11,733 nt of DNA from Humisphaera sp. Its GTDB lineage: Bacteria > Planctomycetota > Phycisphaerae > Tepidisphaerales > Tepidisphaeraceae. Made by a program: the position numbers and the translations under genes. Position 1 is the first letter of the stretch, and every line of letters starts with the position of its first letter. The DNA lies in contig JANXVV010000583.1 in assembly GCA_025351525.1 (NCBI GenBank), forward strand, positions 1-11,733, in the 5' to 3' direction. A model generated the notes under the pieces. That model worked only from the letters and a program-made list of their open reading frames with translations, was not told the origin of the DNA and did not search any database. Positions 1-6,466 of the stretch are shown here, piece after piece.

Positions 1-61
1 CTACCAGCCCATGATTTCTTGTATTTTAAATTTCAAAACATGGGCTGGTAGCCCATGCTAC
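1..61. repeat. REP-like dispersed palindrome downstream of the helicase
   Basis: The octamer AGCCCATG occurs at 6-13 and 50-57, and its reverse complement at 39-46. This allows two mutually exclusive folds: a 13-bp stem (1-13 with 39-51, loop of 25 nt) or a tight 8-bp hairpin (39-46 with 50-57, loop GGT). A third small palindrome, GTAGC/GCTAC, lies at 48-61. From memory, elements reading 'AGCATGGGCTACCAGCCCATG' are scattered between genes in planctomycete genomes; copy number here cannot be checked from one window. The element may extend beyond base 1. Confidence 0.7.
35..57 (-). terminator. Rho-independent terminator of the SNF2 helicase gene
   Basis: Read on the minus strand, the stem CATGGGCT, loop ACC and stem AGCCCATG are followed at once by TTTT (bases 38-35), then GAAATTT. 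The hairpin starts 10 nt past the helicase stop codon at 68-70. The perfect 8-bp stem with a short loop and T-run has the form of an intrinsic terminator. The same bases form the core of the repeat, so the repeat seems to serve as the terminator. Confidence 0.65.
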
Positions 62-67
62 GAAAGT

Positions 68-3000
68 CTAAAACTCCCCCACCGCTTCCTTCGACAGCGC
101 CAAATACTCACGCAACTGATCTGTCGACATGCTGGTCAACCATTCATCACCGCTGCCGATGATTTTGTCGGCCAGCGCCAATTTTTCCGTCAGCAGTCGA
201 TCGATCCGCTCTTCCATGGTTCCGATACACACAAATTTATGCACCTGCACGCGCCGGGTCTGCCCGACGCGGTGGGCCCGGTCGGTGGCCTGCGACTCCA
301 CCGCCGGGTTCCACCAGCGGTCGTAGTGGAACACGTGATTGGCGGCGGTGAGATTCAGGCCCAGCCCGCCGGCGCGAAGCGACAGGATGAAGACCTTGAT
401 CCCGTTGGCGGGATCCTGGAATTTCTCGATCATTTCATCGCGACCCTTGGCGGGCGTGCCGCCGTGCAGGAACTGGGTCTTGACGTTCAACCGCTTGGCG
501 ATGGTCCGCTCCAGCAGATGGCCCATCTCGCGAAACTGCGTGAAAACCAGGGCGGCATCGCCTTCGTCGAGCAATTCCTCCAGCATCTCGACCAGCCGTT
601 CGCATTTGCCGCTGCGGCCATCGATCGGGCCATCGTCCTTCAGCACCAGGGACGGGTGATCGCAGATTTGCTTGAGCCGTGTCAGGACGGACAGAATCAA
701 CCCGCGCCGGCGGATACCGGTGGCGGCGTCGATCTGATTGAGCGATTGGCCGACCACCCGCTCGTATTGCGCGGCTTGTTCGGGGGTGAGATTGCAGAAG
801 ATCTTCGCCTCCATCTTTTCCGGCAGGTCACCGGCGATGTCGGGATCGGTTTTCAGTCGCCGCAGGATGAACGGGCGGATCAGTTTGCGAAGATGCTCAC
901 CGCGATCGCGATCGCCGAGTTTTTCGATGGGGACGGAGAATTTTTCGCGGAAGTCGCCGGCCGTGCCGAGCAGGCCGGGGTTGAGAATCTCCATGATCGA
1001 CCAGAGTTCGGACAAGTGATTTTCGATCGGCGTGCCGGTCATCGCCACCCGCCGACCGGCCGTCAGCGCGCGGATGGCGATGGTGCTGGCGGCGGAGGGA
1101 TTCTTGATCTTCTGCGCCTCGTCCAGCGCCAACCGATGCCACGACACCCGCTGCAAATCCTCCCGATCGCGATGGGCCAGTGCATAGCTGGTGATGACCA
1201 CATCCGCCGCCGCCGCCTCGCGCGCAAACTCGTCACCCGACAACCGCTCGGGCCCATGATGCACCAGCACCTTCAACGGCTTGGCAAACCGCTGAATCTC
1301 GCGCACCCAGTTGCCCACGACGGATGTCGGCGCAAACAAAAGCGTGGGGCCGGGACGGAGAGGAGATGGAGAAAAGGACTGAGGACTGGGGACTGGGGAC
1401 TGATTGGTAGAAAGGCCTGCATTTTCACTCAGTCCTCCCTCTTCGGGCATTTGCCGTTCGTGCAGCATCAGGGCGATGAGTTGGATCGTTTTACCGAGAC
1501 CCATGTCGTCGGCAAGGCACGCGCCGATGCCGAGGCGGTCGAGAAAGGACATCCAATGCAGGCCGCGAAGCTGATAGGGCCGCATGGTGCCTTCAAAGGC
1601 TTTGGGCTGAAGGTGCGCTTCGATTTTTGCGCCGGGCATCTGCTCGAGAAGTTCCTCGATCCACGAGGTGCCGCCGAGCCCGAGCACCGGCAGGCCGGTC
1701 TCGCTGCGGGAAGCGCCATACGCCGTGCGCAATGCCTCGGCCAGGGTGAGTGATTTGTCCTTCTGCTTTTCCAGAAACGCCGCCGCCTGCCGGGCGGCTT
1801 CCAGGTCGATCTGCACCCACTGCCCGCGCAATTTCACCAGCGGCACATTGCGGGCGGCCAACGTCTGAAATTCCTGCGGGGTCAATCGCAAATTTCCCAC
1901 GGCGATCTGCCAGTCGAACTGCAGGAGCGTGTCCAAACCGAAATGACCGGAGGGCAACTCCATCGATTGCGGTCCGCGACTGGCCGCCCCGCCCGCGCGA
2001 ACCATCGCCGCCTCATCGTCGGACCAGTCCATCGGGACATCATTCATGGGCCGCACTTGCAAACGCAGACCCAGTTCGCGTTCCGGCCTCTCGGCCCACG
2101 AGGGCAGCATCACGCCGAAACCCTGGTCGCGCAGTTGGTTGGCCCACTGCCGGATGAAGGCATAGGCGTCGGCGGTTTGCAGTTCCAGCGCAACCGGCGC
2201 CTGCTGTTGAAGCAACGGGAGCAGCGCGGGGAAAATCTGCGTGGCGCGGGAAAGTTCGCCGAGCAGCCGGGCCTGGCGATTTTTCAGACCGCGCCCCAGC
2301 AGGACGGATTCACCGCCATCGCCCCATAACTCGGTGGCGTCGACGATTTCGCCATCCCCGTTTTCCGATTCGAGCAATAATTCCAGTCGCCAGATTCCGG
2401 GAGGGGCGGCGAGATCTTCGGCGATTCCGGTGAGGATCTCTTCCGGCGAGTCCTCGGCAGAGTCAGCGGTCGATCCCTCCGGCACTTCATCGGCAATTTG
2501 CGTTTCAACCCCCGTATCGCTTTCGGGGGAATCGTCGACGGGTTCTTCCAGTCGGAAGATCAACTTCATCGCGGCGGCGGCGGCGGCGGGCTCGATCTGA
2601 CCGACCCAGCCCTGCACGGTATGCGCCAGCCGCGCGTTGGCATCGTCGGCCCCGCTCACGCGCGGGTGATCGCCTAGCAGCGCCGCCAGCCAACGCGTTT
2701 CCGGCGGACGGGTATCCGGCGAAGCGGCGAGGTCGGCAATTCGCTCGGCGGGCTGGCGGAAAAAAGAATCCTCCGCCACGCTGCGCCGAACCAATGCATC
2801 CCCGGTGGCCGCGAGAAAATTTTCCACCAGCCGGGCCGCGTCCGGCGATTCCCCCGCCATCGCCGTCACCCGCGCCCGGCAGGAATACGGCATCGACGCG
2901 GCGAAGTGCTCCAACCAATCCAACTCCTCCCGATCCTGCACCACCGGTCGCCAGCGGGCGATATACGCTTCCTCCACTTCATCCATGTGCGGAACGATCT

Positions 3001-3424
3001 GACGGCGGGCCAGAAGGTCGATCACAAATTTTGCCAGGATCGCCCAATACCGAATCGAATCGCCGCAACCGGCGGGCAAATCGGCGGGAAGGGACGCCAA
3101 CAGATCCATGGCTTGCGCCGGTGTGAAAGAGAGACAGGGGATTTGCACGACGCGCAATTCACCGACGATCACCGCCGTCGTGTGGCCTTCGGATACGGGT
3201 GCGGGAGTCGAACCAAACAACGGCCCATGCTCGTCGCAGGGCAGCCAGAGTTTTTCCTGCGTCTCGACGGCCACCGAAGCCAAAAGGGCATCGGCGACCA
3301 GCTCCCCCACCGCATCGCGCAGCTCCGCCGTCCCCGCCATAAGCTGGGGGTGGGGGTGATTTGGAAGCTCTCCCCAAAGGTAGAGCAATTCATCGTGCCA
3401 GTGAGCGTGGAGTGTGATGGCCAT
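68..3424 (-). CDS. SNF2/Rad54-family DNA helicase with N-terminal DUF3670-like region
   Basis: An 1118-residue Swi2/Snf2-type ATPase, presumed to be a cytoplasmic DNA translocase that remodels protein-DNA complexes. The N-terminal half has the features of the SNF2-associated DUF3670 region, for example HFGLDTLLQFDW and PLVKLRGQWVQID at about residues 495-545. The ATPase begins near 610 (MRPYQLRGLHWM). Motif I is DDMGLGKT (about 637-645), motif II is DEAQKIKNP (about 766), and motif III is MTGTPIEN. The helicase C half carries SLRAGGLGLNLTAA, the YDRWWNP segment and QATDRAHRVGQTR (about 1025-1060), so all catalytic motifs are intact. DEAQ replaces the commoner DEAH, which is normal for this bacterial group. 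Residues about 662-694 are a Ser/Pro-rich insert coded by a repeat. Related genes often sit beside a SWIM zinc-finger gene, but here the upstream neighbour is an IS remnant. The specific cellular role is unknown. Confidence 0.93.
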   Translation of the reverse strand: MAITLHAHWHDELLYLWGELPNHPHPQLMAGTAELRDAVGELVADALLASVAVETQEKLWLPCDEHGPLFGSTPAPVSEGHTTAVIVGELRVVQIPCLSFTPAQAMDLLASLPADLPAGCGDSIRYWAILAKFVIDLLARRQIVPHMDEVEEAYIARWRPVVQDREELDWLEHFAASMPYSCRARVTAMAGESPDAARLVENFLAATGDALVRRSVAEDSFFRQPAERIADLAASPDTRPPETRWLAALLGDHPRVSGADDANARLAHTVQGWVGQIEPAAAAAAMKLIFRLEEPVDDSPESDTGVETQIADEVPEGSTADSAEDSPEEILTGIAEDLAAPPGIWRLELLLESENGDGEIVDATELWGDGGESVLLGRGLKNRQARLLGELSRATQIFPALLPLLQQQAPVALELQTADAYAFIRQWANQLRDQGFGVMLPSWAERPERELGLRLQVRPMNDVPMDWSDDEAAMVRAGGAASRGPQSMELPSGHFGLDTLLQFDWQIAVGNLRLTPQEFQTLAARNVPLVKLRGQWVQIDLEAARQAAAFLEKQKDKSLTLAEALRTAYGASRSETGLPVLGLGGTSWIEELLEQMPGAKIEAHLQPKAFEGTMRPYQLRGLHWMSFLDRLGIGACLADDMGLGKTIQLIALMLHERQMPEEGGLSENAGLSTNQSPVPSPQSFSPSPLRPGPTLLFAPTSVVGNWVREIQRFAKPLKVLVHHGPERLSGDEFAREAAAADVVITSYALAHRDREDLQRVSWHRLALDEAQKIKNPSAASTIAIRALTAGRRVAMTGTPIENHLSELWSIMEILNPGLLGTAGDFREKFSVPIEKLGDRDRGEHLRKLIRPFILRRLKTDPDIAGDLPEKMEAKIFCNLTPEQAAQYERVVGQSLNQIDAATGIRRRGLILSVLTRLKQICDHPSLVLKDDGPIDGRSGKCERLVEMLEELLDEGDAALVFTQFREMGHLLERTIAKRLNVKTQFLHGGTPAKGRDEMIEKFQDPANGIKVFILSLRAGGLGLNLTAANHVFHYDRWWNPAVESQATDRAHRVGQTRRVQVHKFVCIGTMEERIDRLLTEKLALADKIIGSGDEWLTSMSTDQLREYLALSKEAVGEF
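1375..1436. repeat. Heptamer tandem repeat flanked by a 9-bp inverted repeat, inside the helicase gene
   Basis: Four heptamers, GGACTGA GGACTGG GGACTGG GGACTGA, run without a break from 1376 to 1403. AGGACTGAG at 1375-1383 is the exact reverse complement of CTCAGTCCT at 1428-1436. The block codes in frame for a Ser/Pro/Gln-rich stretch (SPVPSPQSFSPSP) between helicase motif I and the next conserved block, LLFAPTSVVGNW. Homologous enzymes normally have only a short surface connection there, so this looks like an inserted low-complexity repeat that the protein tolerates. Confidence 0.7.
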
Positions 3425-3509
3425 TCAATCCCGAGAAGCGTTACAGGGTTTCGGCCCGGCATACCGACTCCGCCAGGCGAATCGGACAGGATAGCGGGTG
3501 GAATGGATT

Positions 3510-3539
3510 TTAGTAAGGGAGGGGACTTCGTTTTGTCAA
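3510..3539 (-). promoter_or_regulatory. Candidate promoter of the SNF2 helicase, -35 from the IS end
   Basis: On the minus strand a perfect TTGACA (3539-3534) is followed after 18 nt by TACTAA (3515-3510), giving a predicted start near 3503 and a leader of about 80 nt before the helicase ATG at 3424. The -35 lies within the outermost bases of the insertion element's left terminal repeat, while the -10 is in flanking DNA. The -10 matches the consensus at only three positions, so the call rests mainly on the -35, the spacing and the direction. Confidence 0.45.
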
Positions 3540-3590
3540 GCCAGAGTAGAAATGTCCGGTATTTCTCCAAAGTTAAAATGTCCGGTTTCT
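3533..3590 (+). repeat. Left terminal inverted repeat of the IS remnant
   Basis: The core AATGTCCGGTATTTCTCCAA (3551-3570) matches the reverse complement of 4031-4049 with one gap and one mismatch. A second TGTCCGGT follows at 3579-3586. Outside the core, bases 3533-3550 still match the far end at most positions (TTGTC, then CCA and AG), which places the element edge near 3533. Bases 3534-3539 read TTGACA on the minus strand. Confidence 0.75.
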
Positions 3591-3706
3591 CAGCGCCATG
3601 GATATGGGTCTTCGCTGGACGCCAGGCTTCTTTGCCACTACCACAACTTCCGCCGCCGGAAGGACAGGGCTCCGCAGGAGTGCGAAGAGAGCGTTCGGCG
3701 GGCCGA

Positions 3707-3997
3707 TGGACGGCCGTGCCTCTTGATCCACAGCCTAAGCACCTCCATGTACGCCTCGGTCGTCTCGGACTACACAGACCGGCAGACGATCCGGTCCGTC
3801 GCATCGTCGATCAATCCCACCAGCATCAGCATCGGCCCACGCCCCTCCAGCCAACGCTGGACGCGCCTCACCTGCCGCTCCGAACGACACAGCAACCGCG
3901 CCGCCTCGGCCTGCGTCCGCTTGCCCGATAACACCATCGACATCACCTTCAATACATCCCGCTCTCGCTGACTCATCTCAATTCGATCTTTCTCCAT
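3707..3997 (-). pseudogene. Internally deleted ISNCY-like transposase
   Basis: The remnant starts MEKDRIEMSQRERDVLKVM at 3997, followed by a Fis/homeo-like helix-turn-helix (TQAEAARLLCRSERQVRRVQ). It then jumps at about 3853 straight to WLEGRGP and LVGLIDDATDRI, which belong to the DDE catalytic core. In full-length relatives some 80 or more residues separate these parts, including the first catalytic Asp (a DGS-type motif), so that Asp is missing here. An amber codon at 3770-3772 replaces the Glu expected in a FVESETTEA-type motif. Past it, SETTEAYMEVLRLWIKRHGRP continues in the same frame to about 3707, after which similarity is lost. The final catalytic Glu region is absent. The gene is certainly non-functional. 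Confidence 0.85.
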
Positions 3998-4010
3998 CCA
4001 TCTTTTTCGA

Positions 4011-4067
4011 CAACAACCGGACACTTCTACTTGGAGAAGACCGGACATTACAACTTTGGTACGACAA
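4011..4067 (-). repeat. Right terminal inverted repeat of the IS remnant
   Basis: This is the inverted counterpart of 3533-3590. Its reverse complement reads TTGTCGTACCAAAGTTGT, then AATGTCCGGTCTTCTCCAA, then a second GTGTCCGGTT. The two tandem TGTCCGGT boxes in each end suggest a two-part transposase binding site. This end lies 56 nt before the tRNA-Lys gene. Confidence 0.75.
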
Positions 4068-4082
4068 GATGATTTTCCTCAC

Positions 4083-4111
4083 TTGTATCCGCGGCTCGCA
4101 GCGGCTAAACT
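4083..4111 (+). promoter_or_regulatory. Candidate promoter of tRNA-Lys
   Basis: TTGTAT (4083-4088), a spacer of exactly 17 nt and TAAACT (4106-4111) place a start near 4118, about six bases before the mature tRNA 5' end at 4124. The downstream lipoprotein gene may use the same promoter, since no other candidate stands between. Confidence 0.5.
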
Positions 4112-4123
4112 TTCAGATTCGGC

Positions 4124-4196
<73 letters not shown>

Positions 4197-4225
4197 TTTC
4201 ATTTCGCCGTCAAAGGAGCCATCCG

Positions 4226-4903
4226 ATGCGTTTTCGATTATTGCAGTCCATGTGGGTCATTCCCCTTTTCAGCCTCGCCTGCCAATCCACCCCTCGCCCC
4301 ACCGAAAAAACTTTGCCTCCTAAACCCGCTGATGAATTCATCAGCCTCTTCGACGGCAAATCCCTCGACGGCTGGAAGATCGGCAAAAACGCCGCAAGCT
4401 GGACCGTCGCCAACGGCGAAATGATCGTCCACGGCCCCGGCCCGGCCCATCTGTTTTACGACGGCCCGATTCACCATCACGACTGGAAAAACTTTCATCT
4501 GCAGGCCGAGCTGATGACCTATCCGCACGCCAACAGCGGCATCTATTTCCACACGGCGTTTCAGGAGGAAGGTTGGCCGAAACAGGGCTTCGAGGCGCAG
4601 GTGAATCAGACCCATAGTGACCGCAAAAAAACCGGTGGGATCTACAACATTCAGGACGTGATGGACCAACCGCCCGCCGAGGACAACAAGTGGTTTGTCT
4701 ACGACATCATCGTTCAGAACAAGCACGTCATCTTGAAAATCGACGGCAAAGTGACCGCCGACTGGACCGAACCGACCCCCGCCACCCCACCGAAGGGAAT
4801 GGAAGGCCGCTTCATTCAGCACGGCACGGTCGCGCTGCAAGGGCACGATCCGTTGAGCGAAGTGCATTATAAGAGCGTGAAGATCATGGCGCTGCCGGAT
4901 TGA
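4226..4903 (+). CDS. DUF1080 (3-keto-disaccharide hydrolase-like) lipoprotein
   Basis: A 225-residue secreted protein of the DUF1080 family (PF06439, concanavalin-like fold). The start at 4226 is set by AAAGGAG at 4212-4218, seven nt upstream; an in-frame ATG further upstream lies inside the tRNA. The N-terminus MRFR, a hydrophobic stretch and SLACQS form a lipoprotein signal with Cys19 (the -3 residue is Ser rather than the usual Leu), so the protein is probably anchored in a membrane facing the periplasm. Family motifs include FISLFDGKSLDGWK (about 38-51), a WTVANGEM strand, HANSGIYFHT, GFEAQVNQT and the closing GTVALQGHDPLSEVHYKSVKI. Some family members hydrolyse 3-keto-glycosides in polysaccharide use; substrate and activity here are inferred. 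It follows tRNA-Lys closely with no terminator between, and runs into the glnA 3' end. Confidence 0.9.
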   Translation: MRFRLLQSMWVIPLFSLACQSTPRPTEKTLPPKPADEFISLFDGKSLDGWKIGKNAASWTVANGEMIVHGPGPAHLFYDGPIHHHDWKNFHLQAELMTYPHANSGIYFHTAFQEEGWPKQGFEAQVNQTHSDRKKTGGIYNIQDVMDQPPAEDNKWFVYDIIVQNKHVILKIDGKVTADWTEPTPATPPKGMEGRFIQHGTVALQGHDPLSEVHYKSVKIMALPD

Positions 4904-4916
4904 AATAGCCTCTGCT

Positions 4917-6329
4917 CTAAATATCGAAATACATACAAAACTCATACGGATGTGGCCGGGTGCGGATGGCATCGACTTCGTTGTCCCGCTTGTACTTGAT
5001 CCAGTAATGAATCACATCCGCCGTGAAGACATCGCCTTTGAGAAGGAACTCGTGATCGTTTTCAAGTGCGTTTAACGCTTCTTCCAGCGAGCCGGGGGCG
5101 GCGTTGATTTTCGACATCTCATCGAGCGACAGCTTATAAATATCCTTGTCCAGCGGATCGCCGGGATGGATTTTATTTTCGATGCCATCGATGGCGGCCA
5201 TCGTGATGGCGCTGAAGGCCAGGTAGGGATTGCACGAGGAATCGGGGGAGCGGAATTCGATGCGCTTGGTTTTGGCGTTCTCGCTGTACATCGGGATGCG
5301 GATCGCCGCCGACCGATTGCGGCTGCTGTAGACGAGATTGACCGGGGCCTCATAGCCGGGGACGAGCCGTTTGTAGGAGTTGGTGGTGGGATTGCATAAG
5401 GCGCAGAGAGCGCTGGCATGTTTGAGAATACCGCCGATTGCGAAAAGACCCATCTCGCTGAGGCCCGCATACTTGTTGCCGGCGAAGAGGGGTTTGTCCC
5501 CCTGCCATAAGGAAAAATGCACGTGCATGCCGGAACCGTTGTCCTGAAACAACGGCTTGGGCATGAAGGTGACGACCTTGCCGTGTCGATGGGCAACGTT
5601 TTTGCAGACGTATTTGTACGTCATCACGTTGTCGGCCATCGTGACCAGATCCTGAAAGCGCATGTCGATCTCACACTGCCCGCCGGTGGCAACCTCGTGA
5701 TGATGCGCTTCGACCGGGATGCCCATTTCGATGAGCGTGGCGACCATCTCCGAGCGGATGTTCTGCATCGTGTCCATCGGCGGCGTGGGAAAGTAACCTT
5801 CTTTAAGCCGAATCTTGTAACCGAGGTTGTTGGCATCCTCCTCGCCGCGTCCCCAGATGCCCTCTCGGCTGCCCACATAATGCTTGCTGAAGTTGATCCC
5901 CTGATCGTAAAAAACCGAATCGAAAATAAAGAATTCCAGCTCCGGCCCGAAATAGGCGGTGTCGGCGATGCCCGACTTCTTCATGTACTTCTCGGCCTTG
6001 CGGGCGATCGAGCGCGGGTCGCGCGAGTATTCTTTTTTGGTGATCGGATCGCGCACATCGCAGATCATCGAGAGGGTGGTGTGGGTCATGAACGGATCGA
6101 TTTTGCCCGTGCTGGCGACGGGGAGCAGGAGCATGTCCGATTCGTTGATGGCCTGCCAGCCGCGGATGGAAGAGCCGTCAAACCCGAAGCCGTGCTCGAA
6201 GCTGTCGAGCGTGAGTTCGCTGATCGGCAGGGTGGTGTGCTGCCAAAGGCCGGGGAAATCCATGAATCGCAGGTCGATGAATTGAACCTGCTTTTCTTCG
6301 CAGAGCTTCAGCACGTCTTGAGGGGTCAT
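4917..6329 (-). CDS. glnA: Glutamine synthetase, type I (GSI-beta-like)
   Basis: A 470-residue cytoplasmic enzyme making glutamine from glutamate, ammonia and ATP, expected as a dodecamer. The start at 6329 (MTPQDVLKLCEE) is chosen because AGGAGAG (6343-6337) lies just upstream and the protein then matches the usual GSI length; longer in-frame starts to 6425 lack support. Visible motifs: GFDGSSIRGW near 49-58, metal ligands in GPELEF (Glu130, Glu132), HHHEVATGGQCEIDMRF (209-225), PKPLFQDNGSGMHVHFSLW (257-275) with His271, NPTTNSYKRLVPGYEAPVN (313-331), and RIEFRSPDSSCNPYLAFSA (356-374). Tyr398 in KDIYKLS aligns with the adenylylated Tyr of enteric GSI, so control by adenylylation is possible, though no adenylyltransferase gene is in the window. 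The gene is monocistronic as far as can be seen and is convergent with the DUF1080 gene. Confidence 0.97.
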   Translation of the reverse strand: MTPQDVLKLCEEKQVQFIDLRFMDFPGLWQHTTLPISELTLDSFEHGFGFDGSSIRGWQAINESDMLLLPVASTGKIDPFMTHTTLSMICDVRDPITKKEYSRDPRSIARKAEKYMKKSGIADTAYFGPELEFFIFDSVFYDQGINFSKHYVGSREGIWGRGEEDANNLGYKIRLKEGYFPTPPMDTMQNIRSEMVATLIEMGIPVEAHHHEVATGGQCEIDMRFQDLVTMADNVMTYKYVCKNVAHRHGKVVTFMPKPLFQDNGSGMHVHFSLWQGDKPLFAGNKYAGLSEMGLFAIGGILKHASALCALCNPTTNSYKRLVPGYEAPVNLVYSSRNRSAAIRIPMYSENAKTKRIEFRSPDSSCNPYLAFSAITMAAIDGIENKIHPGDPLDKDIYKLSLDEMSKINAAPGSLEEALNALENDHEFLLKGDVFTADVIHYWIKYKRDNEVDAIRTRPHPYEFCMYFDI

Positions 6330-6368
6330 CGGGTGTCTCTCCTGGGCGGTTGGCGGTTGCTGTCCGGC

Positions 6369-6397
6369 ATGATATCGCACGGAGGGGACGCGGTAAA
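6369..6397 (-). promoter_or_regulatory. Candidate sigma70-type promoter of glnA
   Basis: On the minus strand, TTTACC (6397-6392), a 17-nt spacer and TATCAT (6374-6369) point to a start near 6362 and a leader of about 33 nt that carries the AGGAGAG ribosome site. I saw no sigma54-type GG-N10-GC element, so NtrC/RpoN control is not supported by this sequence. Confidence 0.55.
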
Positions 6398-6431
6398 CGG
6401 AAATGACGGCGGATTGTTGTATCACTCCCTC

Positions 6432-6460
6432 TCGACACCTGCCCGCGTCGCGACTACCTT
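6432..6460 (+). promoter_or_regulatory. Candidate leaderless promoter of the RNase Z-like gene
   Basis: TCGACA (6432-6437, five of six consensus bases), exactly 17 nt, then TACCTT (6455-6460), followed by six bases and the ATG at 6467. This spacing puts the transcription start at or next to the start codon. No Shine-Dalgarno sequence precedes the ATG, in agreement with a leaderless mRNA. Confidence 0.5.
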
Positions 6461-6466
6461 CCGCTC

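Larger units (their letters stand above)
3533..4067 (-). mobile_element. Decayed ISNCY-like insertion element
   Basis: An element of about 535 bp bounded by long imperfect terminal inverted repeats and holding a truncated transposase on the minus strand. Both ends begin TTGTC and each contains two copies of TGTCCGGT about 27 nt apart, with TTCTCCAA between them. Intact relatives encode a transposase of roughly 400 or more residues, so more than half of the element has been lost. No convincing target-site duplication flanks it. It fills most of the 700-base gap between the helicase and the tRNA gene. Assignment to the ISNCY (ISDol1-like) group comes from the transposase motifs. Confidence 0.75.

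Noticed and set aside
11..1753. A 580-codon open frame on the plus strand
   Set aside because: It lies entirely antisense to the SNF2 helicase, whose motifs are all intact. GC-rich genes often leave the opposite strand open, and the translation shows no family motif.
2571..2590. A GCG trinucleotide run in the helicase gene
   Set aside because: It codes a short poly-Ala stretch in a GC-rich gene. It is too short and ordinary to suggest a regulatory repeat.
2906..3931. A 341-codon plus-strand open frame spanning the helicase start and the IS remnant
   Set aside because: It is antisense to the helicase N-terminus and to the transposase remnant, crosses the IS boundary and resembles no known protein.
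4061..4089. An outward promoter from the right IS end toward tRNA-Lys
   Set aside because: ACGACA at 4061-4066 has no acceptable -10 at the right distance, and the TTGTAT/TAAACT pair fits the tRNA start much better.
4238..4972. A 244-codon minus-strand open frame over the DUF1080 gene
   Set aside because: It is the reverse-strand shadow of a well-supported lipoprotein gene with a good ribosome site.
6330..6466. A sigma54/NtrC promoter for glnA
   Set aside because: I found no GG-N10-GC element with the usual context, and a sigma70-like pair with 17-nt spacing is present.
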